Shown piece after piece: positions 34,416 to 42,427 of a stretch of 51,661 nt of DNA. Made by a program: the position numbers and the translations under genes. The DNA comes from Treponema sp. GTDB lineage: Bacteria > Spirochaetota > Spirochaetia > Treponematales > Treponemataceae. The notes under the pieces were generated by a model. That model searched no databases and was not told where the DNA came from. It saw nothing but the letters and a program-made list of their open reading frames with translations. Location: contig JAILKS010000002.1 in NCBI GenBank assembly GCA_024693715.1, positions 1 through 51,661 of the forward strand. Reading direction: 5' to 3'. Numbering within the stretch: position 1 is the first letter of the stretch; each line of letters begins with the position of its first letter.

Positions 34416-35696
34416 ATGAAGAAGGTATTAATTGTTGACAACCATCCGCTTTACAGAGACTATCTGAAACAAAAACTTTCTGCGGAGCAGCTTGAAGTAA
34501 CAATTTCTCAACAGAACAGGGATGCATTCACAAAAACAATTTCTCTGCTCCCTAACCTTATTCTTTTAGATATTGAAGATGATTCCGGCTCTGAAATTGA
34601 TTTTCTTGAAAGAAAGCTTTCTGATCAGAATACGGCAAGAATTCCTGTTATTGTAACAGGTCCTGAAATTGAACGCACGAATATTGCATCAATGGCAAAA
34701 TATGGAGTAATAAAATATTTTGCAAAACCAATTCAGTTTGACGTTTATTTTGAAGCAATAAGCCATACACTTCAGGTTCCTCTTCCTATTGATTTAACTC
34801 CAAGTCTTTTAGATGTACACAACAACGGTAATATCATCTTTATAGAGCTTGCACAGGGATTAAACCGTGAAAAACTGGCTCTTCTTCAATACAAAATCAC
34901 AGAAATAATTGAAAAAGAAAATATTGAATCACCGCGGATAATCATAATGCTTACAAATCTGGAATTATCTTTCGTTGACGGTTACAACCTTGAATTCCTG
35001 ATTGATAATATTCTTGCACTTCCTCATGTTCACACAAAAAGCATTACGATTCTTTCCAGCAGTCCGTATCTGCGCGATTTTATCGACGGTCATTCAACTT
35101 ATTCGGGAATTGAAACAAGTCCTAATCTCCCGAAGGTGTTGAATTCCCTCATAGATACGACTCTATCTTCAAGTATTTCAGATCTTATTACAAACAAAAT
35201 CCTGTTACCGTCAAATATCGCAGCAAAGGATACAACTTCTGTAGAAACACGCTTCCATGCAGATATAAATCCTGATGCACCGGTAAGCAGCAATAAAAAC
35301 GGAAATGTTCTTAATGTCGCAATTATTGACAGTAATACACAGGATCTCGTGCTTACAAAAACAGTTTTTGAATCTGTAAGTGCAACCTGTTCTGCCTTTT
35401 CAACAGGCAAAGAATTCCTGGAAAGCTTTAAACAGGGAAAATACAATCTGATTGTTCTTGATGTAATGATGGAAGATAACTCTGGCTTTGATGTACTTGC
35501 AGAAATAACATCATCCTTAGATGCACCGCCTGTTGTTGTATATTCCCAGAGTTTAGATAAAACTGTTGTAGTTAAAGTACTTAGTTCAGGAGCAAAAACA
35601 TATCTTGTAAAGCCGCAAAAACCAAACGTGCTTATTCAGAAATGTCTTGCCCAACTACGAAGAGAGAACAACGATGAGCACACCCATAGAGGCTAA
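34416..35696 (+). CDS. Double receiver protein (REC - STAS-like - REC)
   Basis: A 426-residue regulator without a DNA-binding domain. The first receiver (about 1-120) has the acidic D8, phospho-acceptor D52, T81 and K104. The second (about 299-420) has D305, phospho-acceptor D349 and K399. Between them, residues about 130-225 look like a STAS-type anti-anti-sigma fold (IIMLTNLELSFVDGYNLEFLID), though no phosphorylatable Ser is certain. Both receivers seem able to accept phosphate. The output is not evident: it may act by protein-protein contact. No histidine kinase is adjacent. The PHP phosphatase gene begins 23 bases before its end. Confidence 0.82.
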   Translation: MKKVLIVDNHPLYRDYLKQKLSAEQLEVTISQQNRDAFTKTISLLPNLILLDIEDDSGSEIDFLERKLSDQNTARIPVIVTGPEIERTNIASMAKYGVIKYFAKPIQFDVYFEAISHTLQVPLPIDLTPSLLDVHNNGNIIFIELAQGLNREKLALLQYKITEIIEKENIESPRIIIMLTNLELSFVDGYNLEFLIDNILALPHVHTKSITILSSSPYLRDFIDGHSTYSGIETSPNLPKVLNSLIDTTLSSSISDLITNKILLPSNIAAKDTTSVETRFHADINPDAPVSSNKNGNVLNVAIIDSNTQDLVLTKTVFESVSATCSAFSTGKEFLESFKQGKYNLIVLDVMMEDNSGFDVLAEITSSLDAPPVVVYSQSLDKTVVVKVLSSGAKTYLVKPQKPNVLIQKCLAQLRRENNDEHTHRG

Positions 35697-36561
35697 TTTT
35701 CACACGCATACAACCTTTTGCGACGGACATAATTCCGCTGAAGAAATGGTTGTTTCGGCAATTAACAAAGGATTCACAACTCTTGGTTTTTCCGCACATT
35801 CAATCTGGCCATGTGCAAAAAGCTGGCATATGAAACCGGAAAACTATAAGGCATACGTTGAAGAAATCAACCGGTTAAAAATTAAATATCAGGATAAAAT
35901 CACAATTTATCTTGGTTTCGAAGCAGATTATTTTCCAACTAAATTCATTAATGATGAGCTTTCAAAGCCATCTGTTCCGGATAAAGCAACATACGGTCAG
36001 TTTAATCCTGATTTTATAATCGGTTCAGTTCATTATCTTACAACAAGTAAGGGATATTTTTCTGTAGACAACACAACTGATAAGGTTAAGGCAAATCTGA
36101 TTAATCTTTACGGCGATTTAAACAATTTTGATTCTGTGAACGGTAAAAAAGCAGTGTGCGATTATTTTGACGCGCAGATTCAGATGCTCAAAAAAAGCGA
36201 CATAGATATTCTTGGTCATCCGGATTTAATCAGAATAAGAAACAGCGAGCTTCATTTTTTCGATGAAGCAGAAGGCTGGTATAAAAAAGAAATTGCAAAG
36301 TTTGCAAAGGAAATTGCAAAATCAAAGGTAATCGTTGAAATCAATACCGGTGGAATTGCACGCGGCAACATGAAAGACACATATCCTTCACTGGAATTTC
36401 TTTCAATTCTTAATACACTTAATGTTCCGGTCTGCATCAATTCAGACGCTCATACAACCGATACTCTTGATGCTGCTTTTGATTATGCGGTAAAGCAGGC
36501 CCTCGATGCGGGCTACAAGGAACTTACTTATCCTAAAGGAATAAAAATTCAGTTAAGATAA
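35674..36561 (+). CDS. PHP-domain phosphatase (histidinol-phosphatase family)
   Basis: A 295-residue PHP-fold protein of the HisJ type. The metal motif NFHTHTTFCDG at the N-terminus, then GFSAHS, LGFEADYF, IGSVHYL, LGHPDLIR and NSDAH follow in family order, so the trinuclear metal site is complete. It would hydrolyse a phosphate ester, classically histidinol phosphate in histidine synthesis; without other his genes the substrate stays open. The ATG at 35674 lies inside the last codons of the receiver protein gene (23-base overlap), so the two are cotranslated. Longer in-frame starts (TTG at 35647) have no support. Confidence 0.87.
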   Translation: MSTPIEANFHTHTTFCDGHNSAEEMVVSAINKGFTTLGFSAHSIWPCAKSWHMKPENYKAYVEEINRLKIKYQDKITIYLGFEADYFPTKFINDELSKPSVPDKATYGQFNPDFIIGSVHYLTTSKGYFSVDNTTDKVKANLINLYGDLNNFDSVNGKKAVCDYFDAQIQMLKKSDIDILGHPDLIRIRNSELHFFDEAEGWYKKEIAKFAKEIAKSKVIVEINTGGIARGNMKDTYPSLEFLSILNTLNVPVCINSDAHTTDTLDAAFDYAVKQALDAGYKELTYPKGIKIQLR

Positions 36562-36579
36562 CGATTCTTTCAAAAATAA

Positions 36580-36614
36580 AACTACCGGAAATGAATCATA
36601 CATTCCCGGTAGTT
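36580..36614 (-). terminator. Hairpin between convergent genes; terminator for the DksA-like gene
   Basis: A 14-base stem with one mismatch (36580-36593 with 36601-36614) and a 7-base loop. On the minus strand it is followed by TTTATTTTTG, a fair T-run; on the plus strand the following bases are mixed. So it mainly ends the DksA-like gene. Confidence 0.7.
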
Positions 36615-36645
36615 ATTATCAGACAGTTTTAATCAAAACTAAAGA

Positions 36646-37002
36646 CTATCTGTTTTTTCTTTCTTCTTCTGAAGTACAGTCTATGCACATAAAAGCCCAC
36701 GGAAGAACCTCAAGTCTTTTTTCAGGAATATCCTTTCCACACTTCAGACATTTTCCGTAAGTTCCCAAATTTATTCTGTCCAATGCATTATCAATTGCCT
36801 GTAATCTTATTGCATCCTGTGTACCAAGTGCAGTAAGCAGAGTTCTTTCAATTGCATCAGATGCAACATCTACTTCATCCCCAGATTCAACAGTCTTAAC
36901 AAGTTCCTTCATATCATCACTTTGTCCTGCAAGCGATTCAAGAATTGTGTTCCTTTGTTCAATGAGATTTTTCTTCATCTTGTCAATAAAAGTCTGTTTC
37001 AT
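36646..37002 (-). CDS. DksA/TraR-family zinc-finger regulator
   Basis: A 118-residue protein of the DksA/TraR family, which reaches into the RNA polymerase secondary channel and shifts promoter output, often with ppGpp. The C-terminal C4 zinc finger is CLKCGKDIPEKRLEVLPWAFMCIDC; the preceding ALDRINLGTYGKC and the N-terminal coiled-coil hairpin are visible. The tip residues of E. coli DksA (DxxDxA) are hard to place, although VDVASDAIERT near the middle is similar. I choose the ATG at 37002 because AGGA lies 8 bases upstream; an ATG at 37011 overlaps that site. Divergent from infA. Confidence 0.9.
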   Translation of the reverse strand: MKQTFIDKMKKNLIEQRNTILESLAGQSDDMKELVKTVESGDEVDVASDAIERTLLTALGTQDAIRLQAIDNALDRINLGTYGKCLKCGKDIPEKRLEVLPWAFMCIDCTSEEERKNR

Positions 37003-37032
37003 TTTTCCCATCCTATTCTTTTTGTACTTGTG

Positions 37033-37061
37033 TTGTCAAGTTCAAATGTTTTGTATATAAT
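37033..37061 (+). promoter_or_regulatory. Promoter of infA-tyrS
   Basis: TTGTCA (37033-37038) and TATAAT (37056-37061) with a 17-base spacer. It leaves an AT-rich leader of about 70 bases with long T-runs before AAGGA and the ATG at 37138. Confidence 0.7.
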
Positions 37062-37137
37062 AATATAAATGCAAAATCACAAAAAGACAAATTCTTTTTT
37101 TGCATTTTTAATTTTTTTTTATAAATAAAGGAATCTT

Positions 37138-37356
37138 ATGGCTAAAGAAGAAGCAATCGAAGTAGAAGGAATTGTAACAGAAGCACTTCCTAACACAACT
37201 TTTCGTGTAAAGTTACAGAATGATCATATCATTCTCGCTCATCTTTCTGGAAAAATGCGCAAGCACTATATCAGAATCGTACCGGGCGACAGCGTAAAGG
37301 TTGCACTTTCTCCTTATGATTTAAATAAGGGAAGAATCATTTTCAGACAGAAGTAA
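37138..37356 (+). CDS. infA: Translation initiation factor IF-1
   Basis: A 72-residue S1-like OB-fold protein that binds the ribosomal A site during initiation. The full IF-1 pattern is visible: [37 protein letters not shown] and [18 protein letters not shown]. Length is exactly typical. It has a strong promoter and is followed 43 bases later by tyrS, probably on one transcript; it is not within a ribosomal protein cluster here. Confidence 0.97.
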   Translation: MAKEEAIEVEGIVTEALPNTTFRVKLQNDHIILAHLSGKMRKHYIRIVPGDSVKVALSPYDLNKGRIIFRQK

Positions 37357-37399
37357 TTATTAATTACTAAAAAAATCATACACAAAGGAATTTAACTCT

Positions 37400-38632
37400 A
37401 TGACTTTATTTGAAGATTTAAAATGGCGTGGACTCATTAAAGACGTTGCTGGTGAAGAATCAGATTTACAGAAGGTACTCGACGGAAAGCCATTTGCATT
37501 TTATTGGGGAACTGATCCTACAGCAGATTCACTTCATATCGGTCATTATTCTTCTTTGTGTATGGCAAAACGTCTTGCTAATGCAGGTCATCACCCTATT
37601 CTTCTTTGCGGTGGTGCTACAGGCCGTATAGGGGACCCTCGTCCGACAGCAGAACGCGAAATTATTTCTGAAGAAGCAGTAAATAAAAATATCGAAGGAA
37701 TCCGCGCTCAGGTAAAGCTCCTTGTTCCAACAGCAGAGCTTGTAGATAACTACGACTGGTGGAAGGGCCGCTCATTCCTTGATACCCTCCGGGACATCGG
37801 TAAATACATCAGTTTGAACTACATGCTCGACAAGGATATTATCCGCCGACGACTTGAAAAAGGTATTACATATGCAGAATTTTCTTACATGATTTTACAG
37901 GGCTTTGACTTTGTTCACCTTTTCCAGGAGCACAATTGTCTTATGCAGGTTGCAGGCTCTGACCAGTGGGGAAATATTACAACCGGTGTAGACCTTATTA
38001 AAAAGATGCTCGACGGTCAGGCATATGCCTTTACTATGCCGCTCATTCTTGATGCAACCGGAAAGAAGTTCGGTAAGTCAGAAGGAAACGCTCTTTGGAT
38101 TAATAAAGAAAAGACTGCCCCTTACGCAATCTACCAGTACCTCATCAACTCTGATGATTCTAAGGTTTTGGAATATCTTAAGGTATTTACATTCCTTTCA
38201 AAAGAACAGATTGAAGATATTTATGCTCAGCACATGGCAGCTCCTGAAAAGCGTATTGCTCAGAAAACTCTTGCATGGGAAATTGTAAAGGATATTCACG
38301 GTAAAGAAGAAGCAGACAATGCAGTTCAGGTCAGCGAAAAGCTTTTTGCAGGAGATTTCAAGGGTCTTGCAGTAAAGGATATCTTAACCGGAATGAAGGG
38401 AGTTCCAACCTTTAAGTTTACAGAAGATGCTCCGCTTGTTGATGTTCTTGTAAACAACGGAATGGCAAGCTCTAAGCGTGAAGCACGCGAGTTCATAAAG
38501 AATAATGCAATCAGCGTAAACGGCGAAGTTATTAATGATGAAACAGCAGTAATCAAAAAGGATATTGCACTGGAAGGAAAAGTAATCATCTTCCGCCGCG
38601 GTAAGAAAAAGTATTATTTGGGCGAGCTTTAA
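37400..38632 (+). CDS. tyrS: Tyrosyl-tRNA synthetase
   Basis: A 410-residue class I synthetase that charges tRNA-Tyr. HIGH is exact at residues 46-49, the KMSKS loop appears as KFGKS at 223-227, and the tyrosine pocket segment FVHLFQEHNCLMQVAGSDQWGNI is typical of the bacterial TyrRS. A C-terminal S4 RNA-binding domain (about 345-405, KREAREFIKNNAISVNGEVI) completes it. AAGGA precedes the ATG. Confidence 0.97.
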   Translation: MTLFEDLKWRGLIKDVAGEESDLQKVLDGKPFAFYWGTDPTADSLHIGHYSSLCMAKRLANAGHHPILLCGGATGRIGDPRPTAEREIISEEAVNKNIEGIRAQVKLLVPTAELVDNYDWWKGRSFLDTLRDIGKYISLNYMLDKDIIRRRLEKGITYAEFSYMILQGFDFVHLFQEHNCLMQVAGSDQWGNITTGVDLIKKMLDGQAYAFTMPLILDATGKKFGKSEGNALWINKEKTAPYAIYQYLINSDDSKVLEYLKVFTFLSKEQIEDIYAQHMAAPEKRIAQKTLAWEIVKDIHGKEEADNAVQVSEKLFAGDFKGLAVKDILTGMKGVPTFKFTEDAPLVDVLVNNGMASSKREAREFIKNNAISVNGEVINDETAVIKKDIALEGKVIIFRRGKKKYYLGEL

Positions 38633-38650
38633 TAAAACAACCTCTAATTC

Positions 38651-39247
38651 CTATGATCTTGAAAAAAGGCCTCTGATTGAATAAAGGACACCTTTTACTC
38701 CATTCACCACAAGGAAAAAACAGATTAACGGTCCGAAAGGGAATAAATATTTTAAAAAATTGAAAAGATACAGCGCAAATAAAACCTGGATTGATTTTCC
38801 CAAAAGATGTGCGACATATGCTCCTTTAGAACGATGAAAATTCCTTCTGTAGGAGCGAGTGTGTTCACTTTCGTAGTATTGTCTTCTGTATGAGTTATTA
38901 TTCTGTTCTGCACGTTTTTGTGCTTCTGACTGATTTTTAGCAAACCATTCCCAGAAAACATCTGAATCAAAATTGCTGTAAGTATATTGTCTTTGATATG
39001 TATTATTCTGCTGATATGCCGTATCCTGTGTCTGATACTGATAACTACCTGTCATATCATAATTACGACGCTTCACATCATCACCAAGTACATCATATGC
39101 CTGAGATATCTGCTTAAATTTTTCTTCTGCGACTTTATCTCCCGGATTTTTATCGGGATGATATTTCATTGCAAGATTTCTGTATGCCTTTTTAATTTCA
39201 TCTGCAGAAGCTGTTTTTGGAACTCCTAAAACCTCGTAATAATCCAT
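38651..39247 (-). CDS. Membrane-anchored DnaJ-domain protein
   Basis: A 198-residue type III J protein. The J domain (residues 1-65) has the HPD motif at 30-32 needed to stimulate DnaK. A Tyr/Gln/Asn-rich, probably disordered stretch (70-125) follows, then one or two hydrophobic segments near 145-190, so it is tethered to the membrane with the J domain in the cytoplasm. It lacks the Gly/Phe and zinc domains of true DnaJ. Its promoter region contains paired AACGCGTT palindromes. No Shine-Dalgarno sequence: TATTAT (39257-39262, minus strand) lies 9 bases before the ATG. Confidence 0.88.
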   Translation of the reverse strand: MDYYEVLGVPKTASADEIKKAYRNLAMKYHPDKNPGDKVAEEKFKQISQAYDVLGDDVKRRNYDMTGSYQYQTQDTAYQQNNTYQRQYTYSNFDSDVFWEWFAKNQSEAQKRAEQNNNSYRRQYYESEHTRSYRRNFHRSKGAYVAHLLGKSIQVLFALYLFNFLKYLFPFGPLICFFLVVNGVKGVLYSIRGLFSRS

Positions 39248-39264
39248 AAATTAAAGATAATAAC

Positions 39265-39276
39265 AAACGCGTTAAA
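39265..39276. promoter_or_regulatory. AACGCGTT palindrome, copy near the DnaJ-like gene start
   Basis: aaacgcgttaaa, which contains the 8-base palindrome AACGCGTT. Its 12 bases recur exactly in inverted order at 39324-39335. It lies just upstream of a -10-like TATTAT on the minus strand and could be an operator for the DnaJ-like gene. Confidence 0.45.
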
Positions 39277-39323
39277 TTACAAGAGATTAGTTAAAAATTT
39301 ATTCTAAGGATTTTCAAAGATTT

Positions 39324-39335
39324 TTTAACGCGTTT
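39324..39335. promoter_or_regulatory. AACGCGTT palindrome, second copy
   Basis: tttaacgcgttt, the exact reverse complement of 39265-39276. It overlaps the last two bases of the stop codon of the upstream small gene. Together the copies frame the short promoter region; a 12-bp inverted pair with GC-rich core is unlikely by chance in such AT-rich sequence. It could also form a long-range hairpin in RNA. Confidence 0.45.
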
Positions 39336-39738
39336 ATGCGTTTATAGAGAACAAATCTCCGGCCATCGGTCTGGCGCCAGAGAGAATATATGGAGTTTGC
39401 ATTGCCTTTTGAATCTGAGAATGGAAATCTTTGATTAAACTGTCTATCTGAGCATCACTCATTTCTGATTTTGAAATATTTTCATCAAATTTCGAATAAT
39501 CAGGTTCATTTTTAATATCTGCAACGTGTGATATCAAAGTATTGAGAATATAAATCTTACTGATTGAAACACCGTGCTGACCAGGTCTTGCAGCAACTCC
39601 CTGAACATGATCTAAGTGAGAATACAATAATGCTGACGGATTAACAGGAACATAGAGCTTATCAGAAATTGCGCTGCTTCCTGCAGATGCGATGTTTGAA
39701 TAAGAAAAACTATTTAAATTTCCAATGTTTGTAGTCAT
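39334..39738 (-). CDS. Small protein of unknown function
   Basis: A 134-residue protein not recognised. No signal peptide or membrane segment. The N-terminal 45 residues are Ser/Asn-rich and polar; a GVAARPGQHGVSISKIYILNTLISHVADI stretch (about 47-75) is the most distinctive; the end is helical and then Gly/Ala/Pro-rich. The coding look (regular codon use, complete start and stop, snug spacing between neighbours) supports a real gene. It lies between the DnaJ-like gene and the solute-binding lipoprotein on the same strand. Confidence 0.65.
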   Translation of the reverse strand: MTTNIGNLNSFSYSNIASAGSSAISDKLYVPVNPSALLYSHLDHVQGVAARPGQHGVSISKIYILNTLISHVADIKNEPDYSKFDENISKSEMSDAQIDSLIKDFHSQIQKAMQTPYILSGARPMAGDLFSINA

Positions 39739-39792
39739 ACCCTACCCTCACACTACTTTTATCGGATATTTAAAACAAAAGTTTAATAAAAT

Positions 39793-41055
39793 TTAATCAA
39801 AAACTTTTTTCTTTAATTCTTTTTCTAATTCAGATATTTCAAGTATTTCATCACCTTCCTGACCTGTAATTACACTCTGGATGTATGGAACCAGAACAAT
39901 AGATTTGTAGCTTTCCCATCTTGCCGGCAGTTTTTGAGGAACAGTAAGCAGTTGTGCAGGAGGAAGATTCGTAAGAAGCTGTGTGTAATTCAAAGGAAGA
40001 ACATGCTCCGTAACTTCTATGATAGACGAAAAACCTCCGGAAATGCCAAACATTTCGGTATTCAAATCAAGATTTATTTTTCTTTGAAGCAGTTCCTTTT
40101 GATTTGCTGCATCCAAAAGCCAGGAAACAAATTCAGTAGCGGCAGATTGTTTTTTAGTCTTTCGGTAAATTCCCATCATCATAAGAGAATCTTCAATCTG
40201 TATTGAATTATTATTCACAATCCATCTGAAATCAATATTTATATCCTGATCCCGCAGAATCTTAAAAAGTCTGTCTGTAGTTGTATAAGAAAAAAGAGTT
40301 TTTCCTGAAGTAACCTGACGGTAATCAGGCATAAAAAGATACCTGTATGCAAAATCCTGTTCATCGGCAGCAGATGTGTTTTTTGATGTAATCCAATCTT
40401 TTAAATAATCAACTGCCTTCAGAAGATTCTGTTCATTATATGTTATTTTACTGTTGTTTTCCGCATGAAAATCTGCACCGTAAATCTTTACAACCTGATA
40501 AAGAAAATCATTGCTGTTTAACGGAGAAAAGCCCATTGCAGTATAACGGCCGCCTTTTATTTTTTTATTAAATTCACCGGCTATTTCCTTTATTTCATCG
40601 AGAGAAAGCATGTAATCATTTGTTACATATTTTTCATTTTCACCGGAAAAAATAACAACAGGAAGATTAAAACAAAGAGGAAGAAGATAATTCTTTTTAT
40701 GAACCTTTCCCGCTTCTAACAGCTGAGGATAAAAAGCTTCTTCCTTAAGATTTTTACGGTCAAACATGTACTGAAGGCTTTTAAAATATTTTGTAGTATC
40801 ATTGTTCCGTAACCATGGTCCGACAATAATATCAGGAGTGGTTTCATCCTTTGCAGGCGGAAGACTGTTCGCAGGGTTATCCTTATAAACTAAAACAGCC
40901 TTTGTATTTTTATGGGTCTTGTTAAAATATTCAACATATTGAACGAATTCGCTGCTGCTTGACCATATAACAATCCTGTTTTCTGCAGTTTTTTTGCAGG
41001 AAAATAAAGTCAGCGATAATAAAACAATAATTACGGATTTAACGGTAACACGCAC
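39793..41055 (-). CDS. Extracellular solute-binding lipoprotein (ABC family 1 type)
   Basis: A 420-residue lipoprotein (lipobox LFSC, Cys20) with the layout of family 1 solute-binding proteins: IVIWSSSSEFVQYVEYFN at the start, DETTPDIIVGPWL in the first lobe and AATEFVSWLLDAANQKEL near the hinge. Such proteins usually feed sugars to ABC importers, but no permease or ATPase gene is adjacent, so it may be an orphan or a dedicated sensor. The start is GTG at 41055-41053, 3 bases after the aminotransferase stop, so the two form an operon. Ligand unknown. Confidence 0.85.
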   Translation of the reverse strand: MRVTVKSVIIVLLSLTLFSCKKTAENRIVIWSSSSEFVQYVEYFNKTHKNTKAVLVYKDNPANSLPPAKDETTPDIIVGPWLRNNDTTKYFKSLQYMFDRKNLKEEAFYPQLLEAGKVHKKNYLLPLCFNLPVVIFSGENEKYVTNDYMLSLDEIKEIAGEFNKKIKGGRYTAMGFSPLNSNDFLYQVVKIYGADFHAENNSKITYNEQNLLKAVDYLKDWITSKNTSAADEQDFAYRYLFMPDYRQVTSGKTLFSYTTTDRLFKILRDQDINIDFRWIVNNNSIQIEDSLMMMGIYRKTKKQSAATEFVSWLLDAANQKELLQRKINLDLNTEMFGISGGFSSIIEVTEHVLPLNYTQLLTNLPPAQLLTVPQKLPARWESYKSIVLVPYIQSVITGQEGDEILEISELEKELKKKVFD

Positions 41056-41058
41056 TTA

Positions 41059-42348
41059 TTACATAGCCTCTGCTACATTATAAATACTTTCATAAACCTC
41101 TTCAATCTTTTCTTCGTCAATACTTGAAAAAGCAACACGCAGAGTATATGCATCTATCTGAATAATTCCAATTCCCTTTTCATCAAGAAGCTTTCTTCTT
41201 ATGTCCTCTGCATTTCCTTTTTTTACGTTAAAGCTCATAAAATATCCTGAATTAAACGGAAGCGGTTCAAGAACATCGGATTTTCTGCTGTCAACGAATG
41301 CCCTGACTTTATCATATCTTCTTTTAAGCATTTCACGTAATTCTTTTTTCTGTCTGTCGTGTGCCTCATCCTTTAATGCATGCAGAACAATACTCTGAGA
41401 AGGTGTAGAAGAACATGAAACAGAAGAACGGATTGCTGACATAAACTTTGTCTGAAGCCCATTAATCTGTTCATCAGAAAAACCTTTAGATGCAAAAGTA
41501 ATAAAACCTGTTCTGAATCCCCATGCGAAATCTTCCTTTGTAGGACCGTCAGCCTTAATTGCAAGTACATTTTCATGAAGATCTGCCATATAGGCAAACA
41601 AACTCTGAGGCTCAATATCATTTTCGTAATTAAGACCAAAATATGCGTCATCACTGAGGATTAAAACCTTTGCGCCGCTTTCTGCAACCGATTTTATGAT
41701 TTTTACAATACTGGCTGCTTCATCCTTCGTAGGACTGTAACCGCTCGGGTTCTGAGGAAAATTAAGAAGTATACGTACTGAACCATATTTTTCTGCATCT
41801 TCCTTTACAGCACGCTCAAGATCCTTAAGATTAAAATGACCGTTTTCAAAGCATTTAAACTGATGAAAATCTGCATTGCATCGTGCACAGGCAATCAATT
41901 CGTAATTATCCCAGCATGGATTTGCAGTTAACAAAGGTTTATCTTCATCTACAAAAAGATCACAAACATATGAGAGAACAGATGTAAGACCTGAAACAAG
42001 TATCGGAAGAGAAAATTTCTTGTTTTTTAACGAAGGATTCTTTTCTATAATCTTCTCTTTCCACAGTTGACGTAAATCAGGATTTCCGGCAGTTTTCGCA
42101 TAGGCAACTGTTTCCCGTGAATTTAATGTCGGCATAAGCTTTTTGTAGGATTCAAGCTCAATCGGAGCACCTCCAGAAACTGCCATACCAATTGTTCCAT
42201 TGGCAAAAGACGCGCTTTTAGCGGCTTCACCTCCCTGTGCGATAATTCCTTTAGGAAAGTAAAGTCTTTTTCCCATTTTAGACATTAAAGCATCTGCAAC
42301 CGAGCCTTTTAATGTTTCATTTAATTCCTTTGCTAATTCGTTAATCAT
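41059..42348 (-). CDS. Class I/II pyridoxal-phosphate aminotransferase
   Basis: A 429-residue fold-type I aminotransferase. Recognisable parts are NFPQNPSGYSPTKDE (cofactor and carboxylate contacts), LILSDDAYFGL with the PLP-nitrogen Asp, the Schiff-base Lys in AIKADGPTKEDFAWGFRTGFI, and the C-terminal Arg region TLRVAFSSIDEE. The subfamily (aspartate, alanine or aromatic) is not clear. I start at the ATG at 42348 because a consensus promoter (TTGACA, 17 bases, GATAAT) ends only 9 bases upstream of it, so earlier in-frame codons would not be on the mRNA. It precedes the solute-binding lipoprotein gene. Confidence 0.9.
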   Translation of the reverse strand: MINELAKELNETLKGSVADALMSKMGKRLYFPKGIIAQGGEAAKSASFANGTIGMAVSGGAPIELESYKKLMPTLNSRETVAYAKTAGNPDLRQLWKEKIIEKNPSLKNKKFSLPILVSGLTSVLSYVCDLFVDEDKPLLTANPCWDNYELIACARCNADFHQFKCFENGHFNLKDLERAVKEDAEKYGSVRILLNFPQNPSGYSPTKDEAASIVKIIKSVAESGAKVLILSDDAYFGLNYENDIEPQSLFAYMADLHENVLAIKADGPTKEDFAWGFRTGFITFASKGFSDEQINGLQTKFMSAIRSSVSCSSTPSQSIVLHALKDEAHDRQKKELREMLKRRYDKVRAFVDSRKSDVLEPLPFNSGYFMSFNVKKGNAEDIRRKLLDEKGIGIIQIDAYTLRVAFSSIDEEKIEEVYESIYNVAEAM

Positions 42349-42357
42349 AATATCTAT

Positions 42358-42386
42358 ATTATCTGAATTCATAAAGTCATTGTCAA
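42358..42386 (-). promoter_or_regulatory. Promoter of the aminotransferase unit (leaderless)
   Basis: On the minus strand a perfect TTGACA (42381-42386) and GATAAT (42358-42363) with a 17-base spacer. The start would fall about 3 bases before the ATG at 42348. Its -35 overlaps the -35 of the divergent bat promoter. Confidence 0.75.
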
Positions 42387-42409
42387 TAATATGCTTTTTT
42401 TGATAAAAT
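42380..42409 (+). promoter_or_regulatory. Promoter of the bat operon
   Basis: TTGTCA (42380-42385), then GATAAA (42402-42407, 16-base spacer) or TAAAAT (42404-42409, 18). The seven bases TTGTCAA at 42380-42386 serve as -35 on both strands. A GGTGG ribosome site follows upstream of the ATG at 42428. Confidence 0.55.
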
Positions 42410-42427
42410 CTAATAAGGTGGTATATT

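Noticed and set aside
37034..37039. TTGACA on the minus strand as -35 of the DksA-like gene
   Set aside because: No -10-like sequence lies 16-18 bases downstream of it; the same bases fit the infA promoter on the other strand.
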